This document shows, piece by piece, positions 1-7,966 of a DNA stretch of 64,000 bases. Made by a program: the position numbers and the translations under genes. How positions within the stretch are numbered: the stretch's first letter is position 1; every line of letters begins with the position of its first letter. The stretch lies in assembly GCF_009849585.1 (NCBI RefSeq), contig NZ_VCRN01000018.1, forward strand, positions 22,515 to 86,514, read 5' to 3'. The notes under the pieces are model-generated. The model was given only the letters and a program-made list of their open reading frames with translations. It had not been told where the DNA came from and ran no database searches. Source of the DNA: Bacillus sp. ZZV12-4809. GTDB lineage: Bacteria > Bacillota > Bacilli > Bacillales > Cytobacillaceae.

Positions 1-122
1 ATCTTTCAACTCCATTTCCTTATCCCCTCTCCATATGTAAAATGTTGTCATACTATACTCCATTATATAAGAACAAACTATGTATGTCCTGTAGGACAAG
101 CATAAAAAAAGAGGTGACCGCC

Positions 123-305
123 ATGAATCGTGTACGCGAAGGATTAATTCCAACTGTTCTCGGCACCGCTGTTACTGCGGCTGGATATGCAATGAAACAA
201 AACCGCAGAGCTAACAATATGTTATCAGATACCATCGTTGGTTTCGGGCTCGCCCATATTGTACTTGGAGCTATTGACCTGGTAGAGCACCGCAATCAGT
301 ATTAG
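123..305 (+). CDS. Small conserved hypothetical protein (60 aa)
   Basis: Short protein with a central hydrophobic, Gly/Ala-rich stretch (about residues 8-22) and a second one (about residues 36-53), ending in a charged tail. It may be a small membrane-associated protein. The ATG at 123 is preceded by GAGGTGACCGCC, a good ribosome binding site. A longer in-frame extension to 42 exists but has no such site. A 14-bp perfect palindrome (TGTCCT GT AGGACA, 85-98) lies between the likely promoter and the ribosome binding site. I recognise it only as a small protein of the kind common in Bacillus; function unknown. The gene ends at a strong hairpin shared with the convergent DedA gene. Confidence 0.7.
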   Translation: MNRVREGLIPTVLGTAVTAAGYAMKQNRRANNMLSDTIVGFGLAHIVLGAIDLVEHRNQY

Positions 306-334
306 AAAACATTTGACGATTTACTAAAAGTATA

Positions 335-360
335 AAAAGGCAGCACCCGGCTGCCTTTTT
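335..360. terminator. Bidirectional terminator
   Basis: AAAAAGGCAG-caccc-GGCTGCCTTTTT: a GC-rich hairpin flanked by A and T runs between two convergent genes, so it can serve both. Confidence 0.85.
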
Positions 361-363
361 ATA

Positions 364-987
364 TTAAAGTCCCATCCCCTGATCATGGAGCTTTTTCTGC
401 TTCTTCGCCCGTTTTCTTCTGGCAAAACGAAATATGAGGAAAATCGCTGCAAAGCCTGCCAGGCCAAGCAGTATTTCTTTTTCATGTTTGATGATGGTGT
501 CAATATGGTCTCCAAATACATAGCCGATCGTGAAGGCTATAGAGAGCCATATCAGTGCGCCACTGTATGCAAATAAAGTGAATTTTTTAAATGGCAATTT
601 ACTGAAGCCGTATAAAAAGGGGAGGAAATTTCGGATACCCGGAACAAAATAACTGAAGGAGAGGGAAAAGGCATGATACTTTTCCATTAGTTTTAAAGAA
701 GAATCAATCGTTTTAGACATCCTTTTGCTTTTATGAAAGTACTTTAGCAAAGGCCTTCCAATCAAACGCCCGATGGTATAACAGGTTGTCAGTGCCGCCA
801 GAATTCCAAAATATATGACAATGAATGCAAGCAAAGGGTGCAGCGTTTTTAAGGAGGAAGAAAGACCAACAGTCATAACAATCAATTCATTTGGAACAGG
901 AAAAATAAAAACCCCTACCCAAAGCCAAAGAAACAGCCCCAAATATCCGTTATTTTCAATGATTTCCAAAATCAATTCAAGTTCCAT
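364..987 (-). CDS. DedA family membrane protein
   Basis: Integral membrane protein (207 aa) of the DedA/SNARE-associated (VTT domain) family. These proteins act in lipid scrambling and membrane homeostasis. The sequence has the typical opening (IIENNGYLGLFLWLWVG), a re-entrant segment with FPVPNELIVM, the conserved central motif with GRPLL and a F-x3-R-F/N region (YFVPGIRNFLPFLYG), and a C-terminal transmembrane helix followed by a basic tail. The start at 987 is chosen because ATAGGAGGCCCCGG precedes that ATG; an upstream in-frame start at 1020 lacks a site. It is a single gene. Which lipid it handles cannot be told from sequence. Confidence 0.88.
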   Translation of the reverse strand: MELELILEIIENNGYLGLFLWLWVGVFIFPVPNELIVMTVGLSSSLKTLHPLLAFIVIYFGILAALTTCYTIGRLIGRPLLKYFHKSKRMSKTIDSSLKLMEKYHAFSLSFSYFVPGIRNFLPFLYGFSKLPFKKFTLFAYSGALIWLSIAFTIGYVFGDHIDTIIKHEKEILLGLAGFAAIFLIFRFARRKRAKKQKKLHDQGMGL

Positions 988-1211
988 CCGGGGCCTCCTA
1001 TCTATGTATGCAACGCACACTTATTTACCACACTAATATATTCTCCATTCCCTTCTTTTACCCCTTTTATAATAATATCAATCCTTATTAAATTCTCTTG
1101 TTGAAGCCTAACTGTTGCGGAAGGCAATTTTGTTCCTTCATAGGAATAGCTTTGTTTTCATATAATGGAAATGCGTGCATTTATTACTAACCGAAAGGGG
1201 CAGAAAACCGG

Positions 1212-1628
1212 ATGTACCCCTACTATTATTTTCGCTACCCGAAGCCCGGATATAACCCTCAGCTTCAAAGCTGCTGGAATTATCCGCAGGCCTATCAGTC
1301 TTATTATCACCCTGTGCATTTCTATAGGACCTTACCGGCAGTTGATCCGCAAATGTTCATGAGCTCTGCCAAAAAAATGGAGGTCCTCATGAAGGATGCC
1401 AGCATATTACTTGTAAAAATGGCAGAGTCAAGAAAGTATTCTTATGATTTGATGGCAGCAGCTCAGCAGTCCAATAAACCTGCGGTCGAAAACCTTCTGA
1501 AATCAACAGGCATCTCGCGGGTTCCTTCTGTTTCCTATACACCCGACGGGCTAAGACTTCATTTCGAATCAGACAAAGATGATCCCCAGAAATGCTGTGA
1601 TTTAACACTAAAGCTGAGATGGATGTAA
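1212..1628 (+). CDS. Tyr/Pro-rich protein, possible inner spore coat protein (YuzC-like)
   Basis: 138-aa protein with a very Tyr/Pro/His-rich N-terminus (starts MYPYYYFRYPKPGYNP, residues 1-45). It is followed by a helical segment with many Met and Lys (residues 48-90) and a C-terminal beta-rich part with a CC pair near the end. This composition is common among small spore coat proteins. Inner coat protein YuzC is the nearest candidate I can name, and its location near ald would fit, but I cannot confirm homology by eye. AAAGGGG lies upstream of the ATG. Its neighbour on the opposite strand is another Gly/Pro/Tyr-rich protein of similar flavour, which strengthens the spore-surface guess. Confidence 0.65.
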   Translation: MYPYYYFRYPKPGYNPQLQSCWNYPQAYQSYYHPVHFYRTLPAVDPQMFMSSAKKMEVLMKDASILLVKMAESRKYSYDLMAAAQQSNKPAVENLLKSTGISRVPSVSYTPDGLRLHFESDKDDPQKCCDLTLKLRWM

Positions 1629-1629
1629 A

Positions 1630-1656
1630 TAAAAAAGCCCTCAATCAAGAGAGCTT
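1630..1656 (-). terminator. Terminator of the Gly/Pro-rich protein gene
   Basis: On the minus strand AAGCTCTC-ttgatt-GAGGGCTT is followed by six T residues. Confidence 0.6.
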
Positions 1657-1665
1657 CTCACCTAT

Positions 1666-1920
1666 CTAACGGTAATAAGGGTTGCCATATGGGCCATAGC
1701 CTGGATATCCGCCACCGCCATAAGGAGCATATGGCGTTCCTGGTGGCGCTCCTGGCGGTCCATAGAAAGGCGGCGGGGGACCGTAGAAAGGACGCGGTGC
1801 AAATAAAGCTGCTCCCAGCCCGCCTCCCAGAAAACCGCCGATCAAGCCGCCGACAAAAGGAGCTCCTAAAAAGAAAAACCTTTCATTCCCGTTTCTATAT
1901 GGGCCTCTATAATAATACAT
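1666..1920 (-). CDS. Gly/Pro/Tyr-rich small protein, spore-coat-like
   Basis: 84-aa low-complexity protein. The N-terminus is MYYYRGPYRNGNERFFF. Then comes a glycine-rich hydrophobic stretch (GGLIGGFLGGG, about residues 24-40), and the C-terminal half is repeats of FYGPP and YGG/YGPYG units ending in PYYR. A clear GGAGG site precedes the ATG (GGAGGTTACCCTGC). Such proteins are frequent on spore surfaces and in coats of Bacillus, but there is no domain that proves this. Low complexity makes homology calls unsafe. It has its own terminator downstream. Confidence 0.65.
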   Translation of the reverse strand: MYYYRGPYRNGNERFFFLGAPFVGGLIGGFLGGGLGAALFAPRPFYGPPPPFYGPPGAPPGTPYAPYGGGGYPGYGPYGNPYYR

Positions 1921-1985
1921 GCAGGGTAACCTCCTTCATTTTCAATCCCTTCTCTATTTAATATGCAGATGTCCCCATTTTGAGT

Positions 1986-2030
1986 GGGCGACTAGAAAAG
2001 CGGAAGCACCATGCTCACCTCCCAGCACGA
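1986..2030. repeat. Fragment of dispersed AGAAAAGCGG... repeat
   Basis: CTAGAAAAGCGGAAGCACC followed by TGCTCACC matches the left end of the repeat family seen more completely at 18325, 32212 and 37676. The right end (GGCGCTGGAGCTAGACA) is missing here. Confidence 0.5.
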
Positions 2031-2034
2031 AACA

Positions 2035-2070
2035 AAAAATCCCCTGTGCCTTTTGGGCAAGGGGATTTTT
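2035..2070 (-). terminator. Terminator of ald
   Basis: AAAAATCCCCTTGCCC-aaaa-gGCACAGGGGATTTTT on the minus strand: a strong hairpin with a T run directly after the ald stop codon. Confidence 0.85.
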
Positions 2071-2075
2071 GTATA

Positions 2076-3206
2076 TTAGTTAACAGCTTTTACTTTAGCA
2101 AATGCATCTTCAACAGATACATAATCATAGCCAAGGTCTTTAGCAACCGCTGGGTATGTGATGCTTCCGTTTACAACGTTCACACCAAGCTTAAGTGCTG
2201 CATTGTCTTCAATCGCTTTCACAACGCCTTTGTTTGCAATTTGCAGAGCATAGTTGATTGTAACGTTTGTAAGAGCAATTGTAGATGTTCTTGGAACAGC
2301 ACCAGGCATGTTCGCAACAGCATAGTGAACAACGCCATGCTTATCATATGTTGGGTTGTCATGAGTTGTAATATGATCAACTGTTTCGAAAATACCGCCC
2401 TGGTCAATCGCTACGTCTACAACTACTGAACCAGGCTTCATTGTTTTGATCATTTCTTCTGTTACAAGCTTAGGCGCTTTCGCTCCCGGAATTAGAACTG
2501 CACCAATTACCAGGTCAGCATCTTTAACAGCCTGTGCAATGTTGAATGGATTAGACATTAAAGTCTGGATGCTGTTTCCAAAGATATCATCAAGCTGGCG
2601 CAGACGCTCTGGGCTTAAGTCGATGATTGTAACTTGTGCGCCAAGTCCGATTGCCATTTTTGCTGCGTTGATTCCAACTACACCGCCGCCAATGATGGTA
2701 ACTTTTCCGCGTGATACACCAGGAACACCTGCAAGAAGAATACCCATTCCGCCATTTGTCTTCTGCAGGAATTGAGCTCCAATTTGAGCAGACATGCGTC
2801 CTGCAACTTCACTCATTGGAGTAAGAAGAGGCAGTGTACGGTTAACTTCAACTGTTTCATAAGCAATAGCTGTAACGCCTTTTTCAGTTAAAGCTTTTGC
2901 AAGCTCAGGCTCTGCTGCAAGGTGAAGGTATGTGAAAAGAACCAATCCTTCACGGAAATAACCATACTCAGATGGAAGCGGTTCTTTAACCTTCATAACC
3001 ATTTCAGCAGCCCATGCTTCAGCCGCAGTATCTACGATAACAGCCCCTACTTCAGTATAATCTTCATTAGTGAAACCGCTTCCAATTCCTGCGTCGATTT
3101 CTACTAATACTTTATGTCCGGACTTTACTAATGCATCAACGCTTGCTGGTGTAGCAGCAACACGATTTTCATTATTTTTAATTTCTTTAGGTACTCCAAT
3201 AATCAT
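2076..3206 (-). CDS. ald: Alanine dehydrogenase
   Basis: Catalyses NAD-dependent oxidative deamination of L-alanine to pyruvate and ammonia, used for growth on alanine and during sporulation. The 376-aa length is typical. It starts [17 protein letters not shown] (the signature start of the Ald/PNT family) and has active-site Lys and His in the [10 protein letters not shown] and FTYLHLAA segments. The Rossmann motif is [14 protein letters not shown] near residue 170, and the C-terminal [10 protein letters not shown] signature is present. Start 3206 is preceded by AAAGGGGAG; a start 18 nt upstream has no site. The PucR-type activator gene lies just upstream on the same strand, as in B. subtilis. 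A near-match to a CcpA cre site lies in the promoter region. Confidence 0.97.
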   Translation of the reverse strand: MIIGVPKEIKNNENRVAATPASVDALVKSGHKVLVEIDAGIGSGFTNEDYTEVGAVIVDTAAEAWAAEMVMKVKEPLPSEYGYFREGLVLFTYLHLAAEPELAKALTEKGVTAIAYETVEVNRTLPLLTPMSEVAGRMSAQIGAQFLQKTNGGMGILLAGVPGVSRGKVTIIGGGVVGINAAKMAIGLGAQVTIIDLSPERLRQLDDIFGNSIQTLMSNPFNIAQAVKDADLVIGAVLIPGAKAPKLVTEEMIKTMKPGSVVVDVAIDQGGIFETVDHITTHDNPTYDKHGVVHYAVANMPGAVPRTSTIALTNVTINYALQIANKGVVKAIEDNAALKLGVNVVNGSITYPAVAKDLGYDYVSVEDAFAKVKAVN

Positions 3207-3267
3207 GGAAAACTCCCCTTTCAATCTATCAATTATGATATTTACTATTGTCAGTATAATAATTTTA

Positions 3268-3281
3268 GTAAAGCGCTGTCA
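3268..3281. promoter_or_regulatory. Candidate cre-like site upstream of ald
   Basis: GTAAAGCGCTGTCA matches 12 of 14 positions of the cre consensus TGWAANCGNTNWCA, with only the first two bases wrong. It lies about 65 bp before the ald start, at a possible -35 region. The neighbouring alanine symporter has a perfect site, which makes shared CcpA control plausible. On its own this match is weak. Confidence 0.35.
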
Positions 3282-3300
3282 TTGTTGAATTCATAAAATA

Positions 3301-3342
3301 AAAGAGCCTCCATTTGTGGAAATCTACAAATGAGGGCTCTTC
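3301..3342 (-). terminator. Terminator of adeR
   Basis: Long hairpin AAGAGCCC-tCATTTGT / ACAAATGG-GGCTCTT with T-rich sequence after it on the minus strand. It overlaps the last codons of adeR. Confidence 0.7.
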
Positions 3343-4565
3343 TTTTCCATTCTCCGGACTTTAAGTTCAAGATATAAAGAAAGTTTTGTATTCGTATTCT
3401 TCAGGTCAACCTTCCCAATATCAGTTATCCTCTTTAATCGGTAATTCAGTGTATTCATATGAATATGCAGGTTTTTAGCTGTTTCATTCACATTGCTGTC
3501 ATGATCAATGAAGGCTTCCAGGGTAGCGAGCAAATTGGTCCGGTGCTCAAGATCATATTTAATAATCTTCTCAATAGCAGGGTGCTCATACGGCTCCTGC
3601 CGCTTCTTTTCAAGGATGGCATCAAGATAGCGGAAAATGCCAAGCTGCTGGTAGCTGTAGACATGATGGATCTCTTCCGGAAATTGCTCTTTAAGGCGCA
3701 GTACCTGCAATGCCTCCTGATAGCTTTTTTCCACTTTTTCAAAGTGCTGATAAGCAGTTCCTGTTGCCCCGCTAATATGATCAATGCTAAATCGCGTGTT
3801 CATTTCATCAATGAAAAACTGGATGAATTCGATGAAAGGATTTTCAGCTTGAGCAGATTCAGGCGGTGCAGCCAGAATGACAAATTCATTCGCCATCGCG
3901 GCATGAAAGGTTATCTGAACCTTTTGGCTTGTCGTAATCAGGTAGATGATCTTTTGTTCTATTTTAGAGGTCACTTCTTCTTTAAACCTAAAGACCAGCA
4001 CAGCAAACGGTGATGGCGGTTTTATACTTAAATCCTCAAATTTGTCTGAGATTTCATCATGGCTATGGAAATGGCCGGTTAACAGCTCCCAGAAAAAATC
4101 CCGGTAGCCCTCAGCTCTTTTTTTCTTTTGCGCATTTAGTTTTAGCATTTCCGTCCTTGCTGACTGTGCGGCCAGTTTCAGCAGATTCAGCTTGCTTTCT
4201 GTTAAGGCGGCTTCTTCTTCGACGACCCAGATGTAGCCCAGTACCTCATTATGATTGCGTATAGAAATGGCTACCCGATTTCCCAGTCCTATCTCCTTTA
4301 TTTCAGGAATTCTAAGCGGTTCCCCGCTTTGCATCAGCTGTGGTATCACACGATCCTTCCATAAACGATTAATAACCTTTTCGGGAACCTTTCTGCTGAT
4401 AATTGTAGCTATTCGAGCGGTATCTGTCTGATCATCATGTGTACTGTATGCCAGCAGGCGATGATTTACATCTTCTATAGTAACAGGGCATTCCAGGACA
4501 TCGCGGATCTTATCTACTAATTCCTCCAGATCACTAAATGCCCTCTTAAACGGATCCTTTTCCAT
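3324..4565 (-). CDS. adeR: PucR/CdaR-family transcriptional activator of ald
   Basis: 413-aa regulator with an N-terminal sensory region (residues 1-150), a GGDEF-like CdaR middle domain, and a C-terminal PucR-type helix-turn-helix. That C-terminal region contains DHDSNVNETAKNLHIHMNT and the NYRLKRI signature (about residues 355-395). In B. subtilis AdeR (YukF) activates ald and is its neighbour; the same arrangement here supports the name. The ATG at 4565 (MEKDPFKRAF) has GGGTGAT upstream. An alternative GTG at 4604 with AGGAT upstream would add 13 residues. It sits between ald and a symporter gene, so it may control both; the inducer is probably alanine, by analogy. Confidence 0.88.
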   Translation of the reverse strand: MEKDPFKRAFSDLEELVDKIRDVLECPVTIEDVNHRLLAYSTHDDQTDTARIATIISRKVPEKVINRLWKDRVIPQLMQSGEPLRIPEIKEIGLGNRVAISIRNHNEVLGYIWVVEEEAALTESKLNLLKLAAQSARTEMLKLNAQKKKRAEGYRDFFWELLTGHFHSHDEISDKFEDLSIKPPSPFAVLVFRFKEEVTSKIEQKIIYLITTSQKVQITFHAAMANEFVILAAPPESAQAENPFIEFIQFFIDEMNTRFSIDHISGATGTAYQHFEKVEKSYQEALQVLRLKEQFPEEIHHVYSYQQLGIFRYLDAILEKKRQEPYEHPAIEKIIKYDLEHRTNLLATLEAFIDHDSNVNETAKNLHIHMNTLNYRLKRITDIGKVDLKNTNTKLSLYLELKVRRMEKKSPHL

Positions 4566-4819
4566 TTTATTATCACCCAATCGTAAAACTTCTTTAAATT
4601 TCACTTTTTCTATCCTATTATATTATACCTCAATCCTGCCCTGTACTCTACCAGGGCCATCATGCCATTCGACAATATTCGGGGGGTGCCTGTCACAAAA
4701 CTTTTATAAAATTGCTAATAGTTTTACTTTTTTATTTAACTTGAAGTTATATTCAGATAATTTTACAATAGGACATGTTCACAAAAAAATCATATTTTAA
4801 TAGGTTTAATGGCAAAACT

Positions 4820-4833
4820 TGAAAGCGTTAACA
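4820..4833. promoter_or_regulatory. CcpA cre site upstream of the alanine/glycine symporter
   Basis: TGAAAGCGTTAACA fits the cre consensus TGWAANCGNTNWCA at all 14 positions. It lies 18 bp before the start codon, just upstream of the ribosome binding site, a position from which CcpA-P-Ser-HPr would block transcription. It implies that use of the amino acid is repressed by good carbon sources. Confidence 0.85.
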
Positions 4834-4851
4834 TCTGGGAGGCGATGATTT

Positions 4852-6261
4852 ATGCTAGAAACGCTTAATAAAATTAACGGAGTGCTCTGGGGCACACCGA
4901 GCTTAATTTTGCTTTTTGGTACGGGTGTTCTTTTAACATTCATGCTGAAAGGCCTTCAATTCAGAAGGCTGATATATGCATTCAAATTAGGTTTTACAAA
5001 AGAAGGACAGGCTTCATCCAATGCTGAAGGAGATGTCAGTAACTTCAAGGCTCTTATGACAGCTCTTGCAGCTACCATTGGTAATGGTAATATCGCTGGT
5101 GTTGCCACTGCGATTACACTCGGCGGACCAGGGTCAATCTTCTGGATGTGGATTGTTGGTTTGCTTGGAATGGCAACCAAATATGCCGAAGCATTACTGG
5201 CAATGAAATACCGTGTAAAAAATGCAAATGGTGAGTATTCCAGCGGACCGATGTATTATGTGGAGCGTGGTCTTGGCAAGAAGTTTAAATGGCTTGCAGT
5301 GGCATTTGCCGTCTTTGGCGCTTTTGCAGCACTGGGCATTGGAAACAGTGTTCAATCAAATACAATAGCCTCTGTAATGGATACTTCTTTTGGAGTTAAT
5401 AATTGGATAACAGGTGTTATCCTTGCTGTACTCGCTGCTTTAATTATCTTCGGCGGTATTCAGCGCATCAGTACTGTTGCAGGATTCTTTGTTCCAGTTA
5501 TGGCCGTTCTTTATATCGGAGGGGCATTACTTATACTGGCTGTAAACTATGATCAAATCATACCCGGTTTCCAGACAATCTTCTATTATGCCTTCAACCC
5601 GGTAGCAGCAACCGGAGGTTTTGTCGGAGTTGTCGTATCTGAAGCAATCAAGAATGGTGTTTCACGGGGTATTTTCTCGAATGAAGCCGGACTTGGTACC
5701 GCAGCGCTTATCGCAGGAAACGCAAAGACTGACCATCCTGTAAAACAGGCACTTGTTGCAATGACTGGTACATTTATTGTTACAATCGTGGTTTGTACGA
5801 TGACTGGTCTGGTTCTTATCATGACTGGTTTCTGGGACACAACTGGCGGATTGATCTCAGGTGTGGCCCATGATGGCAGCCTTGACGGCGGGGCACTAAC
5901 TAGTGCAGCCTTTTCTCATGTTCTTGGAGTTGCAGGAGAGTACATTGTTGCTTTCTCTGTTATCTTCTTCGGGTTTTCAACCATTGTCGGCTGGTATGTA
6001 TATGGTGAAAAATGCTTTGAATACCTTGTTGGCACAAAAGGAATAATGGGATACCGTGCCATTTACATCTTTGCGACTGGCATCGGTGCGGTTGCTAACT
6101 TAACAACTGTTTGGGCTTTCGCAGACATGGCAAATGCATTAATGATGATCCCTAACTTGGTTGCATTAATACTTTTAAGCAAAGTGGTTGTTAAAGATAC
6201 TAATGAATTCTTTGAAAATCACTATAAAGCAGCAAATAGACAGCTTAAGAAAGCTGGCTGA
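4852..6261 (+). CDS. Alanine/glycine:cation symporter (AGCS, AlsT-like)
   Basis: 469-aa membrane transporter that imports alanine or glycine with Na+ or H+. It carries the AGCS signature region (FKALMTALAATIGNGNIAG and VATAITLGGPGSIFWMW, about residues 60-102), the IFSNEAGLG motif (about residue 275) and about ten hydrophobic helices. GGGAGGCGATGATTT precedes the ATG. Position beside ald/adeR suggests that it feeds alanine to alanine dehydrogenase. The perfect cre site just upstream predicts carbon catabolite repression. The substrate is inferred from family and context; glutamine (GlnT-type) cannot be excluded. Confidence 0.93.
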   Translation: MLETLNKINGVLWGTPSLILLFGTGVLLTFMLKGLQFRRLIYAFKLGFTKEGQASSNAEGDVSNFKALMTALAATIGNGNIAGVATAITLGGPGSIFWMWIVGLLGMATKYAEALLAMKYRVKNANGEYSSGPMYYVERGLGKKFKWLAVAFAVFGAFAALGIGNSVQSNTIASVMDTSFGVNNWITGVILAVLAALIIFGGIQRISTVAGFFVPVMAVLYIGGALLILAVNYDQIIPGFQTIFYYAFNPVAATGGFVGVVVSEAIKNGVSRGIFSNEAGLGTAALIAGNAKTDHPVKQALVAMTGTFIVTIVVCTMTGLVLIMTGFWDTTGGLISGVAHDGSLDGGALTSAAFSHVLGVAGEYIVAFSVIFFGFSTIVGWYVYGEKCFEYLVGTKGIMGYRAIYIFATGIGAVANLTTVWAFADMANALMMIPNLVALILLSKVVVKDTNEFFENHYKAANRQLKKAG

Positions 6262-6265
6262 TAAA

Positions 6266-6330
6266 AACGAAAGGCGCCCGCTTATTGGCTTATAACCTCG
6301 AGCCGATGCGCCTGGAGCTGGACATATTGT
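6266..6330. repeat. Dispersed hairpin repeat (GGCGC...GCGCCTGGAGCTGGACA)
   Basis: AGGCGC-ccgcttatt-GGCT-tataacctcg-AGCC-gat-GCGCCT folds into a hairpin and is followed by GGAGCTGGACA. That is the right-hand end of the repeat family also seen at 18325, 32212 and 37676. It lies immediately after the symporter gene. Confidence 0.6.
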
Positions 6331-6331
6331 T

Positions 6332-6364
6332 AAAAAACACAGGTCTATGGATCTGTGTTTTTTT
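6332..6364. terminator. Bidirectional terminator
   Basis: AAAAAACACAG-gtctatggat-CTGTGTTTTTT. It serves the symporter gene on one strand and the convergent small gene on the other. Confidence 0.8.
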
Positions 6365-6379
6365 GTTCAGACTGCATCC

Positions 6380-6622
6380 CTATAACGGAAATAACGGCAG
6401 TTCATTTCTCTCGTGAATATAGACAAATATCCGATAATGATATAGAAAATCGCCAGTTATTACTCCTTCTTCTTCAAAAGAATAAGCATCTAAAAATGCT
6501 TCTATCCGGTCTTTATCCTCTCCATCCCATACCCCGGTCATCCAGACTTTATAGGCAAGACTGCTGCTTAAACCTGCATATCCGCTTTCCTCAAAAAGCT
6601 CCTCGATTTGCTCCCTTTCCAT
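6380..6622 (-). CDS. Acidic small hypothetical protein (80 aa)
   Basis: Acidic, apparently soluble and mostly helical protein beginning MEREQIEELFEESGYAG, with aromatic residues towards the C-terminus (FLYHYRIFVYIHERNE). I do not recognise the family. It is likely real, because GGGGGAGGTGGACAG stands right before the ATG at 6622 and a terminator follows its stop. It is divergent from the PHA cassette that starts at 6799. Confidence 0.65.
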   Translation of the reverse strand: MEREQIEELFEESGYAGLSSSLAYKVWMTGVWDGEDKDRIEAFLDAYSFEEEGVITGDFLYHYRIFVYIHERNELPLFPL

Positions 6623-6798
6623 CTGTCCACCTCCCCCGTTTGTTATCCATCCTTATCTGTTTTTATCTTACTTATACACTTTTGGGACAAGGCAAATATA
6701 CAATTTTAGCACCATATGAGGTGAACTTGTCTATACTATATCGAAGTCTATTTTAAATATGCAGGAATGCTTATTAATCAAATAAGGGAGGGATAACT

Positions 6799-7572
6799 TT
6801 GGAATTGAACGAGTTATTTCATTTAGGCAATAAAACAGCCATTGTCACTGGAGGCGGACGCGGACTCGGAGAGCAAATGGCAAATGCACTTGGGGAAGCA
6901 GGAGCAAATGTGGTTGTCTGCTCACGCAGATTTGAAGCATGTGATCATGTCAGAAAAAACCTGGAAGCAAAGGGTGTTAAAGCTCTGGCTATCGAATGTG
7001 ACATCACTAATGAAGAAGACATTCAAAAAGTCATTCAAAAGACTTTGGAGACATTTGGAACAATCGATATCCTCGTTAATAATAGCGGCACATCCTGGGT
7101 TGCTCCTATTCTCGATCTGCCTGCTGATAAATGGGACAAAGTCATGAATGTGAATTTGAAAGGGCTGTTTTTATTTTCACAGGCTGCCGCAAAAGTGATG
7201 ACGAAACAGGGAAGCGGCAAAATCATTAATATTTCTTCCGTAACTGGAATGAGGGGTACTCACTCAGCTTTTCTTGATGCAGTGGCCTACAGTACAAGTA
7301 AAGGTGCAGTTATCTCACTTACAAAGGATATGGCTGTAAAGCTGGCACCTGCCGGCATTCAAGTAAACGCTATCGCTCCAGGCTTCTTTCCTACCAAGAT
7401 TACAAAGGTCCTTGAAAAATCGAGTTCAGTTATTCACAAAATGATTCCTGCGGGAAGATTTGGAAATGAACATGATTTAAAAGGAGCGGCTGTCTTTCTA
7501 TCATCTAAAGCGTCTGATTACATGACGGGACAGGTATTAGTCGTAGATGGAGGAATGACGGTATCCCTCTAA
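6799..7572 (+). CDS. SDR-family oxidoreductase, PhaB/FabG-like
   Basis: 257-aa short-chain dehydrogenase. It has the cofactor motif TGGGRGLG (residues 17-24), NNSG (about 93-96), catalytic Ser in the NISSVTG segment, the YSTSK catalytic pair (about residues 164-168) and the PGFFPT loop. It begins with TTG, supported by GGGAGGGATAAC upstream. It is the first gene of a set followed by a small PhaR/phasin-like protein and a PHA synthase, so reduction of acetoacetyl-CoA to 3-hydroxybutyryl-CoA (the PhaB role) is a reasonable inference. By sequence alone it resembles the general 3-oxoacyl-reductase/gluconate dehydrogenase group and substrate cannot be read off. Confidence in SDR is very high, in PhaB moderate. 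Confidence 0.88.
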   Translation: MELNELFHLGNKTAIVTGGGRGLGEQMANALGEAGANVVVCSRRFEACDHVRKNLEAKGVKALAIECDITNEEDIQKVIQKTLETFGTIDILVNNSGTSWVAPILDLPADKWDKVMNVNLKGLFLFSQAAAKVMTKQGSGKIINISSVTGMRGTHSAFLDAVAYSTSKGAVISLTKDMAVKLAPAGIQVNAIAPGFFPTKITKVLEKSSSVIHKMIPAGRFGNEHDLKGAAVFLSSKASDYMTGQVLVVDGGMTVSL

Positions 7573-7609
7573 GCATCACAAGGCTAACTTCATAGAAAGG
7601 AGAAAGTTT

Positions 7610-7966
7610 ATGTCCATTAACCATACGGAAGCTATATTGCAGGCAATAAAAAAGTTAGGGACAAAAGTGGAAAGAGATCTGAATGAATCTATACAGAACT
7701 CTATTAACAAAGAAGATATTTTCAAGAACTTAGTCACCCGTTCTGAGGTGACCGCAGCAAGCATGAAAAAACTGCGGGACGCCATTGAGACACTATCCAT
7801 CCCTCTTAATTTCCCTACCAAGACTGACGTGGCAAACGCAGCTAAACTAACTGTGCAGGCTGAAGAAAAAATGGATCAGATTGACGAAAAGGTCATCGCT
7901 TTGGCCAGATCAATTGAGGAAATAAGAAAAGCACTTGACAGCCCTGCTGAAAGCGCGGAAAAATAA
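7610..7966 (+). CDS. PhaR/phasin-like PHA-associated protein
   Basis: 118-aa, highly charged, almost fully helical protein without Cys, predicted as a coiled coil (VQAEEKMDQIDEKVIALARS near residues 84-103). It has a KKLRDAIETLSIPLNFPTK segment (about 59-77) typical of phasin/PhaR regulatory proteins that pair two helices around a Pro break. AAAGGAGAAAGTTT is its ribosome binding site. Its stop codon is directly followed by the phaC start, so translation is coupled. In Bacillus, class IV PHA synthases are PhaC plus PhaR heteromers. PhaR there is usually much longer (near 200 aa), so this may be a short PhaR or a phasin. Function is inferred from context. Confidence 0.65.
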   Translation: MSINHTEAILQAIKKLGTKVERDLNESIQNSINKEDIFKNLVTRSEVTAASMKKLRDAIETLSIPLNFPTKTDVANAAKLTVQAEEKMDQIDEKVIALARSIEEIRKALDSPAESAEK

